Assembly: GCF_006438925.1 (NCBI RefSeq)
Contig: NZ_RCZA01000007.1
Coordinates: 313,611-377,610, forward strand
From: Pseudomonas mandelii
GTDB taxonomy: Bacteria; Pseudomonadota; Gammaproteobacteria; Pseudomonadales; Pseudomonadaceae
Length of the DNA: 64,000 nt
Direction of reading: 5' to 3'
Below the pieces are notes generated by a model, which searched no databases, was not told the origin of the DNA, and saw only the letters and a program-made list of their open reading frames with translations. Every line of letters begins with the position of its first letter. Position 1 is the first letter of the stretch. A program made the position numbers and the translations under genes. This document shows positions 50,438-58,759 of the stretch, piece by piece.

Positions 50438-51304
50438 TCAACCGCTCATCCGACCGAACCGGCCTGACTGGAAGTCAGCAAAGGCCTGGTGGATTTCCTG
50501 CTCGCTGTTCATCACGAACGGACCGTGACCGACGATCGGCTCGTCGATCGGCTCGCCACTGAGCAGCAATACGACGGCATCGTTATTGGCTTCCAGGCTG
50601 AGCTGCTGGCCATTGCGTTCGAACAACGCCAACTGCCCTTCGCGCACCAGTTCCACACCGTTGACCTGAACCGTGCCACGCAACACTACAAGTGCCGTGT
50701 TACGACCTTCGTGCAGGTCCAGGGTCAGCAACTTGCCACCGTTGAGGCGCAGGTCCCAGACGTCAATCGGGGTAAACGTACGCGCCGGGCCGGTGTGGCC
50801 GTCGAACTCACCGGCGATCAAGCGCAGGCTGCCGGCCTGGTCCTTGAGCGCGATGCTCGGGATGTCGCCATCGAGAATCGTCTGGTAACCGGCGTCGGCC
50901 ATCTTGTCCTTGGCCGGCAGGTTGACCCACAGCTGAACCATTTCCAGGGTGCCGCCGGTTTTGGCGAAACCTTCGGAGTGGAACTCTTCGTGGAGGATCC
51001 CCGAGGCTGCGGTCATCCATTGCACGTCGCCCGGCCCGATCTTGCCGCCGCTGCCGGTGGAATCGCGGTGTTCCAGCTCGCCCTTGTAGACGATGGTCAC
51101 CGTCTCGAAACCGCGGTGTGGATGCTGGCCAACGCCACGACGCTCGGTGGTCGGGGTGAATTCAGCGGGACCGGCGTGATCGAGCAGCAAAAACGGGCTG
51201 ATGTGTTTGCCCAGGTTGTCGTAGGAAAACAGCGTGCGAACCGGAAAACCGTCGCCGACCCAATGGGTCCGTGGGCTGGTGTAGATACCGATGATGTTTT
51301 TCAT
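50438..51304 (-). CDS. Pirin family protein
   Basis: 288 residues from MKNIIGIYTSPRTHWVGDGF, with GGAGG upstream. Double cupin fold. Metal ligands in the N-terminal cupin are H61, H63 (QHPHRGFETV), H105 and E107 (ASGILHEEFHS). Bacterial pirins can oxidise flavonoids (quercetin) or modulate other enzymes. A LysR gene starts divergently 104 bases away and probably controls it. Confidence 0.93.
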   Translation of the reverse strand: MKNIIGIYTSPRTHWVGDGFPVRTLFSYDNLGKHISPFLLLDHAGPAEFTPTTERRGVGQHPHRGFETVTIVYKGELEHRDSTGSGGKIGPGDVQWMTAASGILHEEFHSEGFAKTGGTLEMVQLWVNLPAKDKMADAGYQTILDGDIPSIALKDQAGSLRLIAGEFDGHTGPARTFTPIDVWDLRLNGGKLLTLDLHEGRNTALVVLRGTVQVNGVELVREGQLALFERNGQQLSLEANNDAVVLLLSGEPIDEPIVGHGPFVMNSEQEIHQAFADFQSGRFGRMSG

Positions 51305-51408
51305 TCCGCCTCCGAATCTGGTGTGTGACGCGATGGACAAAGCTTAAAACTGAACCCTTTGATGCACTAGACTGCAAAAATCAGCCTTAGCGTTCTATAT
51401 GGAGAACG

Positions 51409-52317
51409 ATGGTGGAAGACCTCAACACCCTCTACTACTTCACCCAAGTGGTGGAACACCACGGTTTCGCCCCGGCCGGTCGGGCGCTGGACATGCCCAA
51501 GTCGAAGCTGAGCCGGCGCATTGCCGAGCTCGAAGAGCGCCTCGGCGTACGCCTGCTACATCGCACCAGCCGGCATTGTTCACTGACGGAAATCGGTCAG
51601 GCCTATTACCAGCGTTGCCTGGCGATGCGCGTGGAAGCGGAAAGCGCTGCCGAACTGATCGAACGCAACCGCTCCGAACCCCAGGGCCTGGTGCGCATCA
51701 GTTGCCCGACCGCGCTGCTCAACTCCTGGGTCGGGCCGATGTTGACCCGCTACATGCTCAAGTACCCGCTGGTGGAATTGTTCATCGAGAGCACCAACCG
51801 CCGAGTCGACTTGATCCACGAGGGTTTCGACATCGCCCTGCGGGTGCGCTTTCCGCCGCTGGAAAACACCGACATGGTGATGAAGGTGCTCGGCAACAGC
51901 ACCCAATGCCTGGTGGGCAGTCCGGCCTTCGTGCCGCGCCTGTCATCACCGGCCTCCCCGGCTGACCTCAGCGGGTTGCCGAGCCTGCACTGGGGTGCGG
52001 CGCAGCGTGAATATCAGTGGGAATTGTTTGGGGCGGACGGCGCCAGCGCGGTGATCCGACATGCGCCACGAATGGTCACCGATGACCTGTTGGCGCTACG
52101 GCATGCCGTGGTGGCCGGGATCGGCATCGCTCACCTGCCCAGCGTGGTGGTGCGCGATGACATTACCGCAGGACGCCTGGTGGAACTGGTACCGGGCTGG
52201 GCCCCCAAGTGCGGGATCGTGCATGCCATCTTCCCGTCACGCCGTGGGCTGCTGCCGTCGGTGCGCGCATTGATCGACTTTCTGGGAGAGGAATTCAGCC
52301 ACAGCGATATTGCCTAG
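51409..52317 (+). CDS. LysR family transcriptional regulator
   Basis: 302 residues with GGAGAA before the ATG. Winged helix-turn-helix at 1–60 (LNTLYYFTQVVEHHGFAPAG, KLSRRIAELEERLGVRLLHR), effector domain from about 90 (GLVRISCPTALLNSWVGPML). Divergent from the pirin gene, and so a likely regulator of the pirin gene. Confidence 0.93.
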   Translation: MVEDLNTLYYFTQVVEHHGFAPAGRALDMPKSKLSRRIAELEERLGVRLLHRTSRHCSLTEIGQAYYQRCLAMRVEAESAAELIERNRSEPQGLVRISCPTALLNSWVGPMLTRYMLKYPLVELFIESTNRRVDLIHEGFDIALRVRFPPLENTDMVMKVLGNSTQCLVGSPAFVPRLSSPASPADLSGLPSLHWGAAQREYQWELFGADGASAVIRHAPRMVTDDLLALRHAVVAGIGIAHLPSVVVRDDITAGRLVELVPGWAPKCGIVHAIFPSRRGLLPSVRALIDFLGEEFSHSDIA

Positions 52318-52335
52318 AAGCCCGTACACACTCCA

Positions 52336-52468
52336 TGTAGCAGCTGGCGAAGCCTGCGTTCGGCTGCGCAGCAGTCGTGAATCCTGAGCACTAGGTTTTC
52401 CTGACACACCCCGTTGTCTGGTTTCACGACTGCTTCGCAGCCGAACGCAGGCTTCGCCAGCTGCTACA
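52336..52468. repeat. Family C long inverted repeat
   Basis: Arms of 45 bases (52336–52380 and 52424–52468), TGTAGCAGCTGGCGAAGCCT then GCGTTCGGCTGCGCAGCAGT, with one or two mismatches. Between LysR and the thioesterase gene; the rest of the 249-base gap holds an AT-rich promoter region with two ACATAATAT stretches. Confidence 0.9.
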
Positions 52469-52566
52469 GGTTGCGTAACGACAGAGGGCTGGCGGAGTTT
52501 TTATTTCGGACATAATATCGATCGAGATTACAAACATAATATTCACTCCCAACCGAGGACATTCCC

Positions 52567-53106
52567 ATGCAAAGCCCGACCCGCGAAGCCACGCTCGCCC
52601 AATGGATCGCCCAGGAACAGGCCATGCGCGCCCGTCTCGCCGGCCCCGGCAGTTTGTCCATGGCCGAGGTCAGCGCCCTGTCACCCGCCGAGTTTTTCGA
52701 AGGCATCGGCAACGGTGAACTGCCCTCGCCACCCATCGGCACGCTGATGGACTTCATACCGATCGAATGGTCCGCCGGAATGTTCATCTTTCAGGGCACG
52801 CCGGATTCACGGCATTACAACCCGTTGGGCAGCGTGCATGGCGGCTATGCCGCGACGTTGCTGGATTCGTGCATGGGCTGTGCGATTCATACGCAGCTGA
52901 AGAAGGGTCAGGGTTATACGACGCTGGATTTGCGAATCAGCTATGTTCGTGCGCTGAACGGTGCCAGCGGACCGGTGCGGGCCGAGGGCAAGATTGTTCA
53001 TCTGGGGCGCTCGACGGCGTTGGCCGAGGGGCGGATTTATGACGTGGATGGGCGGTTGTATGCGACGGGGTCGACCACCTGCATGATTCTTGAGAATCGG
53101 GGATAG
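52567..53106 (+). CDS. PaaI/YdiI-type hotdog thioesterase
   Basis: 179 residues. The hotdog domain occupies about 55–170. HGGYAATLLDSCMGCAIHTQ (about 95–114) has the conserved HGG and the catalytic Asp on the long helix, and TLDLRISYVRAL follows. The N-terminal 50 residues are an extra helical region. It should hydrolyse aromatic or medium-chain acyl-CoA esters. CGAGGA upstream. Monocistronic. Confidence 0.87.
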   Translation: MQSPTREATLAQWIAQEQAMRARLAGPGSLSMAEVSALSPAEFFEGIGNGELPSPPIGTLMDFIPIEWSAGMFIFQGTPDSRHYNPLGSVHGGYAATLLDSCMGCAIHTQLKKGQGYTTLDLRISYVRALNGASGPVRAEGKIVHLGRSTALAEGRIYDVDGRLYATGSTTCMILENRG

Positions 53107-53113
53107 AGCTTAA

Positions 53114-53208
53114 GATCAAAAAATCGCAGCCTCGTTTCACTCGACAGCTCCTACAAGGGTTTGCGTACTCTGTAGGAGCTGTCGAGTGAAACGAGGCTGC
53201 GATCTTTC
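53114..53208. repeat. Family A variant inverted repeat (GTCGAGTGAAACGAGG core)
   Basis: Arms of about 40 bases; core GTCGAGTGAAACGAGG is the same variant as at 21691–21797. Between the thioesterase and dkgB genes. Confidence 0.88.
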
Positions 53209-53313
53209 GACTCATGACTTGCGGTAAACATTGCTTTGCCCCACCAGCGGTTTTTCCCATGGGTGCGGACGCGGATACTCGTGCCCATTCCCACTGCAAC
53301 CCTGGAGTCATTG

Positions 53314-54117
53314 ATGTCTATTCCCGCATTCGGCCTTGGTACTTTTCGCTTGCAAGGCCAGGTGGTCATCGATTCGGTGAGCACCGGCCTGGAACTGGGC
53401 TATCGAGTCATCGATACCGCGCAAATCTACGAGAACGAAGCCGAGGTCGGCGAGGCCATTGCCGCCAGCGGCATCGCCCGTGACGAGTTGTTCATCACCA
53501 GCAAGATCTGGGTTGCCAACTTCGCCAGGGATCGCCTGATCGACAGCCTCAAGGAAAGCCTGCAAAAGCTGCAAACCGATTACCTGGACCTGACCCTCAT
53601 CCATTGGCCGTCCCCGGAAGATCAGGTGCCGGTCGAGGAATTCATGGGCGCCCTGCTCGAAGCCAAACAACTGGGCCTGACCCGGCAGATCGGTGTGTCC
53701 AACTTCACCGTCGACCTGATGAAACAGGCGATCGCCGCGGTCGGTGCCGAACACATCGCGACCAACCAGATCGAATTGCATCCCTACCTGCAAAACCGCA
53801 AGGTCGTCGAATTCGCGCAAAGCCAGGGCATCCAGATCACCTCGTACATGACCCTCGCTTACGGCGAAGTGCTGAAAGACCCGGTGATCCAGCAGATCGC
53901 CGATCGCCTGCAGGCGACGCCGGCACAAGTCACCCTGGCCTGGGCCATGCAATTGGGTTACGCAGTGATCCCCTCGTCGACCAAACGCGCCAACCTGCAA
54001 AGTAACCTGCACGCTCGCACACTGACCTTGAGCGACGCCGACATGGCGCTGATCGCGGGCCTGGATCGTGACCATCGACTGACCAGCCCCAAAGGCATCG
54101 CGCCCCAGTGGGATTAA
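53314..54117 (+). CDS. dkgB: 2,5-diketo-D-gluconate reductase B-like aldo/keto reductase
   Basis: 267 residues from MSIPAFGLGTFRLQGQVVID, with GGAG upstream. The aldo/keto reductase tetrad is D34, Y39 (DTAQIYENEAEVG), K64 and the His in LIHWPSP (about 97). IPSSTKRANLQSNL (about 220) fits NADPH binding. Length equals that of E. coli DkgB, which reduces methylglyoxal and 2,5-diketogluconate. Convergent, with 3 bases to the kinase gene end. Confidence 0.9.
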   Translation: MSIPAFGLGTFRLQGQVVIDSVSTGLELGYRVIDTAQIYENEAEVGEAIAASGIARDELFITSKIWVANFARDRLIDSLKESLQKLQTDYLDLTLIHWPSPEDQVPVEEFMGALLEAKQLGLTRQIGVSNFTVDLMKQAIAAVGAEHIATNQIELHPYLQNRKVVEFAQSQGIQITSYMTLAYGEVLKDPVIQQIADRLQATPAQVTLAWAMQLGYAVIPSSTKRANLQSNLHARTLTLSDADMALIAGLDRDHRLTSPKGIAPQWD

Positions 54118-54120
54118 GCG

Positions 54121-57100
54121 TCAGTCTCGCTTGAGGCCCTGATCCAGGCGTGCCATGGCGTGTTGCAATTGATCGACGGCCTCGTCGATCAACGGCGCGC
54201 GCCCTTCGGCGCAGGCACGCTCCAGATGTTCGCAGCACTCGATCAAACGTTTTGCACGAACCATCCGCGCACCACCTTTGATGCGGTGCGCCAGGTCTTG
54301 CAGCCGGTGACGATTGCCACTGACGTGCGCTGCAAGCAGATCATCGCGATCGTAGCGATTGGTCTCGGCCAGTTCGCGCAACAACTGATTGATCAGCGTC
54401 CGGTCTTCACCGACGTAGAGCTCCAGGCCGGTCAAGTCGATCTCGGACGTTGCTTGCTCTTCAACCGGCGCTGGCGGCTCATTCACAAATCGGGACGCCA
54501 GCCAGGCACTCAAATCTGCCAGCCGGATCGGTTTGAACAGACAGTCGTCCATGCCCGCTTCAAGGCAGCGGATCTTTTCCTCCGGCTGCGCATTGGCGCT
54601 AAACCCAAGAATCAGCGTGGGTGGCAAGCCATTAGCGCGCTCTTCATCGCGTATCGCACCCGCCAATTCATAACCATTGACCACCGGCATGTTGCAATCG
54701 GTGATGACCAGATCGAGCTCATGCTCGCGCCACTTCGCGAGACCACGCTCGCCATCCTCAACCTCCAGCACCCGATGCCCCAGGTAGCTCAGCTGCCGTG
54801 AGAGCAACAATCGATTGGCCGGGTAATCGTCGACCACCAGAATCGTCAGTAGCCGAGTGGCCACCTGCAATCCGCTATCCACCCACTCGCCGCAGGTCAA
54901 CGGTTGCAACGCAATCAGATCAAAGCTGATGTCGACCTGCGTACCCAGTCCGAGGATGCTGTCGAACTGCAATCGGCCGCCCATCTTTTCGCACAGAGTG
55001 CGGCTGATCACCAGTCCCAGACCGGAGCCAGTGTGGCCTGACTGCTGGCTGTTGCCGGCCTGCACGAACGGGCTGAACAGTCGTTGCTGATCGACGACAC
55101 TGACACCGATGCCGCTGTCCTCAATACGCACACTGACGGCCAGATGCCCCGACACACCGGGCTCTACTCGCAGTGTCAGACTCACCTCACCTTCACGGGT
55201 GAACTTGATCGCATTGCTCAGCAGATTGGACAGCACCTGCTTGAAGCGCGTGGGGTCGACTAACACGTCACGATCGCTGTGTTCGGCCAATTCGACCCGC
55301 CACTGCAAGTTTTTCTGCCGTGCCAGGCCTTCGAAAACCCGACACACCGACTCCACCAGCGTGCGTAGATTGGCCCGCTCAGGGGTCAGCGACAAATGCC
55401 CGGACTCGATGCGGGCGATGTCCAGGATATCGCCGATCAACGCCAGCAATTGCTGCGCAGCATTGGATGCCACTTCGATGGCGGAGCGATCAGTGAAGCC
55501 CTCTTCCGCTCGCTTCAGCGCCAGTTCGAGCATGCCGATCAGGGCATTCATCGGTGTGCGGATTTCATGACTCATGGTCGCCAGAAAGGTGGTTTTGGCG
55601 CGGTTGGCATCATCGGCGGCGTTCTTGGCATCCTGCAATTGCCCGAGCAGTTGTTGGCGTTGAGTTATCTGCCGACGCTGCCAGGCAATCCAGGCCAGTG
55701 CGAGCAACAGCAAAGCGCCCGCAGCGGCAAACGCCTGGAGAATGCCTTGGCGATGACGCAGCCAGTAGCTGTCATCGACTACCACATCATTGCTCCAGCG
55801 GGCTAACAGCTCATCCATCTCCTGGGGCGAAATGCTCAGCAGTGCCTTGTTCAGAATCGAGTGCAACTCCAGCGCACCACGGCTGGTGGCCAGAGCGATA
55901 CGCGCCGGTTCATCACCCACGGTGCTGCTGATCCGCAGACGCTCGCGGTATTGCCGGGTGATCAGATACCGAGCCACGATCAATGAGCTGACTGCCCCGT
56001 CGACCTGGCCCTTGATCACCCATTCCATACCCTGCGCCGGACTCTGCACTTCGACCAGACGTACATTGGGCGCCCGAGCGCGGATGAACCCGAGCAACGG
56101 ATGACCGCGATAAATTGCCAGGCGTTTACCGGCCATGTCATCCAGGGTCCTGGGGCTTCCCGGGGTGGTCGCACTGACCAGTACAAACGGATTGTTCAAG
56201 TAGGCCCGAGTGAAACGCATTTCGACTTCGCGTTCGATACCGGGCGTGACCACAGGTAACACGTCGATCTTGCCGTCCTTGAGTTGCTGGATCTGCTGAT
56301 CGAGGGAGTCACCCCGCTGCACCTTGAAGGTCAAGCCGCTGCGCTGGCTGATCAGCGTCAGCAATTGCGCGGTCAACCCGCTGAGTTGTCCCTGTGCATC
56401 GTAAAAAGTCAGCGGTGCAAAGCTCTCGACGGCACCCACTTCCACCGTCGGATGTTGATCCAGCCAACGTTGTTCACTGGCGCTCAAACGTACTCGTTCT
56501 TGACCCGCCATGTTGGCTCTTCCGGCACTCCAGCGCTGCTCGATGGCCGTGCGCTGATCCATGGGAATCGCCGCCAGAGCCTTATCGACAATGCTCTTCA
56601 GACGAGGGTTGCCCCGACTGAAGGCAAAGCCGAACGGATTGGCGTCCAAGCCGGAAGGCCCTACCAGGCGTACGTTACTGAGGTAGTTGTTATTGATGAG
56701 GTAATTGGCGCTGATGAAGTCCCCGAGGTACACATCATCCTGCCCGAACGCCACCGCCCCGATCGCATCGAGTGCCGAGGGGTAGCGTTGCAAGCTCGCA
56801 TCGGGATAGAAGGCTTCGACAGTCTGCGCCTGCAGATAGTCATCGACCATGGCGATGCGTTTGCCGGCGAGGTCGACGGGCACCTGTTCGTCCAGCCGCG
56901 TGACCAGCATTGGCTGATCTTCAGCATAAGCAGTGGATCGGGTCAGCTCGGGATCGGCCGCTTCGTAATTGTTGGACGTGCCGAGCAGGTCCAGATCATC
57001 GTGTTTGAGGGCATCCATGGCCGCCTCGCGCGTGCGATAACGAAGCACGTCGATTTTTACATGCAGCAGTTGCCCCAACAGCGCGGCATAGTCTGCGGTA

Positions 57101-57339
57101 ATGCCTTCCAGCTCATCAACGTTTCGCGTGATCTCGAACGGCGGGTAGTCCGGCCCCGACACCCCGAGGCGCAAGACTCGTTTGCCACGCAACCACTGCC
57201 AGTCTTTTTCACCCAGCTGGACCTGATAACCCTCCACCGCGGAACGCCCCAGCACATGCAAAAGCTTTGGCTCATCGGCCGCCGTCACCGGTGCTGCCAG
57301 TCCACAGAACAGCAACAGGGCCCACAAACAATCGCGCAT
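54121..57339 (-). CDS. BvgS/EvgS-like hybrid sensor histidine kinase
   Basis: 1072 residues from the ATG at 57339 (a GTG 12 bases upstream, directly after the regulator stop, is also possible; the ATG leaves a clean signal peptide, MRDCLWALLLFCGLAAPVTA). Two tandem periplasmic SBP_bac_3 (Venus flytrap) domains lie at about 40–270 and 290–520. A membrane helix (about 540–560), the HisKA domain with MSHEIRTPMNALIGM, HATPase with SNLLSNAIKF, a receiver domain (LVVDDYPANRLL, LVITDCNMPVV) and a C-terminal Hpt domain (LAHRIKGGARM) follow. The phosphorelay His-Asp-His-Asp is complete. Partner regulator directly upstream. Confidence 0.93.
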   Translation of the reverse strand: MRDCLWALLLFCGLAAPVTAADEPKLLHVLGRSAVEGYQVQLGEKDWQWLRGKRVLRLGVSGPDYPPFEITRNVDELEGITADYAALLGQLLHVKIDVLRYRTREAAMDALKHDDLDLLGTSNNYEAADPELTRSTAYAEDQPMLVTRLDEQVPVDLAGKRIAMVDDYLQAQTVEAFYPDASLQRYPSALDAIGAVAFGQDDVYLGDFISANYLINNNYLSNVRLVGPSGLDANPFGFAFSRGNPRLKSIVDKALAAIPMDQRTAIEQRWSAGRANMAGQERVRLSASEQRWLDQHPTVEVGAVESFAPLTFYDAQGQLSGLTAQLLTLISQRSGLTFKVQRGDSLDQQIQQLKDGKIDVLPVVTPGIEREVEMRFTRAYLNNPFVLVSATTPGSPRTLDDMAGKRLAIYRGHPLLGFIRARAPNVRLVEVQSPAQGMEWVIKGQVDGAVSSLIVARYLITRQYRERLRISSTVGDEPARIALATSRGALELHSILNKALLSISPQEMDELLARWSNDVVVDDSYWLRHRQGILQAFAAAGALLLLALAWIAWQRRQITQRQQLLGQLQDAKNAADDANRAKTTFLATMSHEIRTPMNALIGMLELALKRAEEGFTDRSAIEVASNAAQQLLALIGDILDIARIESGHLSLTPERANLRTLVESVCRVFEGLARQKNLQWRVELAEHSDRDVLVDPTRFKQVLSNLLSNAIKFTREGEVSLTLRVEPGVSGHLAVSVRIEDSGIGVSVVDQQRLFSPFVQAGNSQQSGHTGSGLGLVISRTLCEKMGGRLQFDSILGLGTQVDISFDLIALQPLTCGEWVDSGLQVATRLLTILVVDDYPANRLLLSRQLSYLGHRVLEVEDGERGLAKWREHELDLVITDCNMPVVNGYELAGAIRDEERANGLPPTLILGFSANAQPEEKIRCLEAGMDDCLFKPIRLADLSAWLASRFVNEPPAPVEEQATSEIDLTGLELYVGEDRTLINQLLRELAETNRYDRDDLLAAHVSGNRHRLQDLAHRIKGGARMVRAKRLIECCEHLERACAEGRAPLIDEAVDQLQHAMARLDQGLKRD

Positions 57340-57351
57340 GATCGGGCTCAC

Positions 57352-57978
57352 TCAGATCAGATGATTACGCTTGGCAAAGTCCCTCAGGTGTACCGACGAA
57401 TCCACGTTGAGTTTTCCAACCAGACGGGTCTTGTAGGTGCTGACGGTCTTGTGACTCAAGTGCATGATTTCAGCGATCGCCTTGTTACTGATGCCCCGGG
57501 CCAGATGCTGAAAGATCGTCAGTTCCCGGTCGGAGAGTTGATCGATCATCTGTTTTTCACTCAGTTGTATCGAGTTCAGCGACACCGACGCCGAGGGTAG
57601 CTGGGCGAAATAGGTGTAACCGCCCATCACGGCATGCACGGCTCTGTGCAAGTGCTGCAAGTCATTGGACTTGGCAACATAGCCCGCGGCGCCGGCGTGC
57701 ATGCAACGATCCTGATAAAACATGGGTTCCTGGGACGTGAAGACCAGTACTCGACAGGGCACCCCACTGGTCTTGATCCGCGCCAGTACATCCAGCCCGT
57801 CGAGCGAGGGCATCACCAGATCCAGTACCACCAGATCAGGCTTGTGTTCGCGGATCATCGGCAAGACTTCATTACCACTCGCCGCTTCGTATATCTGCTT
57901 GAAACCCTCCTGCGCCAGTACGATTTTGACTGCGGCGCGAACCACCGGATGATCGTCCACAATCAGCACTGACTTCAT
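57352..57978 (-). CDS. LuxR/NarL-type response regulator (BvgA/EvgA-like)
   Basis: 208 residues from MKSVLIVDDHPVVRAAVKIV, with AGGAG upstream. The receiver has D9/D10, phospho-acceptor D54 (DLVVLDLVMP) and the conserved Lys of YVAKS. The C-terminal helix-turn-helix (LSDRELTIFQHLARGISNKA, HLSHKTVSTYKTRLVGKL) binds DNA. The ORF continues upstream of this ATG without support. It is the middle gene of pseudo-receiver–regulator–kinase and should receive phosphate from the hybrid kinase's Hpt domain. Confidence 0.93.
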   Translation of the reverse strand: MKSVLIVDDHPVVRAAVKIVLAQEGFKQIYEAASGNEVLPMIREHKPDLVVLDLVMPSLDGLDVLARIKTSGVPCRVLVFTSQEPMFYQDRCMHAGAAGYVAKSNDLQHLHRAVHAVMGGYTYFAQLPSASVSLNSIQLSEKQMIDQLSDRELTIFQHLARGISNKAIAEIMHLSHKTVSTYKTRLVGKLNVDSSVHLRDFAKRNHLI

Positions 57979-58087
57979 GGCAACTCCTGTGCAACAAAAA
58001 CGACGATTGAACAATCAATGCCCATGAGCCCGGCCCGGTTGAACGCGCCGGCTGCGCAAAGACTTTTGCATGGAAAACCGGGCGCAA

Positions 58088-58501
58088 CTACCTGACAGAA
58101 ATGACAGTGCCGACGAACGGTAGACGAGGGTCGATGATCGCCATCAGCCGCGCAATAGACGCCAGATCAGGCAGCATTGCGTGGCTCACCTCAACGGTCT
58201 GTTGAACGCAGGCAGGAATGGGCGGCAGTTGCGCCTGCTGACCGTCATAGATCAAGGCGTGATGAACCTGTTGGTTATCAAGGAAAAAATCGAACAGGTT
58301 CAAAGCCCCGCCCGCCAGCGAGGCATTGATGACCACCAGATCAAAAGGCTCGCAACCGTATTCGACCAGGGTCAACAGCTCTTCAAGGCTGTGCACCGGT
58401 GCTATCCGGTAGTAGTCGAGTTGATTGAACAGTCGCTCGACCTTCATGCGGTGAAAATGCAACTCGTCGGCGATCAGGATACGTAAGGCTTTGTTCGACA
58501 A
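58088..58501 (-). CDS. Pseudo-receiver protein lacking the phospho-acceptor Asp
   Basis: 137 residues from a TTG start (no in-frame ATG or GTG lies upstream). The fold is CheY-like: RILIADELHFHRMKVERLFN carries the acidic pocket, but the expected phospho-acceptor position in FDLVVINASLAGG is Asn or Ala, not Asp, and the usual Lys is not clear. It lies 110 bases upstream of the BvgA-like regulator on the same strand. It may bind a partner without phosphorylation. The TTG start makes the N-terminus uncertain. Confidence 0.72.
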   Translation of the reverse strand: MSNKALRILIADELHFHRMKVERLFNQLDYYRIAPVHSLEELLTLVEYGCEPFDLVVINASLAGGALNLFDFFLDNQQVHHALIYDGQQAQLPPIPACVQQTVEVSHAMLPDLASIARLMAIIDPRLPFVGTVISVR

Positions 58502-58650
58502 CGTGGGCCCCCAGGAGGGTATCGAATTCGTGAGGGCGCAAGGCTACGGAAGACCCGTCGATCTTTCTGTAGGACTTTTCCTAAAAACTGCAACCCTCGT
58601 CCGGTGACCTGGGAAGTTAAAGTCAAAAAACCGTCCGGACACGGTACTTC

Positions 58651-58749
58651 TGTAGGAGCTGCCGCAGGCTGCGATCTTTTGATCTGGCTGCTCGACAATT
58701 TCGCTCGAAGATCAAGATCAAAAGATCGCAGCCTGCGGCAGCTCCTACA
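58651..58749. repeat. Family A inverted repeat
   Basis: Perfect 34-base arms (58651–58684 and 58716–58749), TGTAGGAGCTGCCGCAGGCT to GCGATCTTTTGATC, around a 31-base centre. Between mgtA and the pseudo-receiver gene, which face the same way. Confidence 0.92.
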
Positions 58750-58759
58750 TCTGGCAGCA

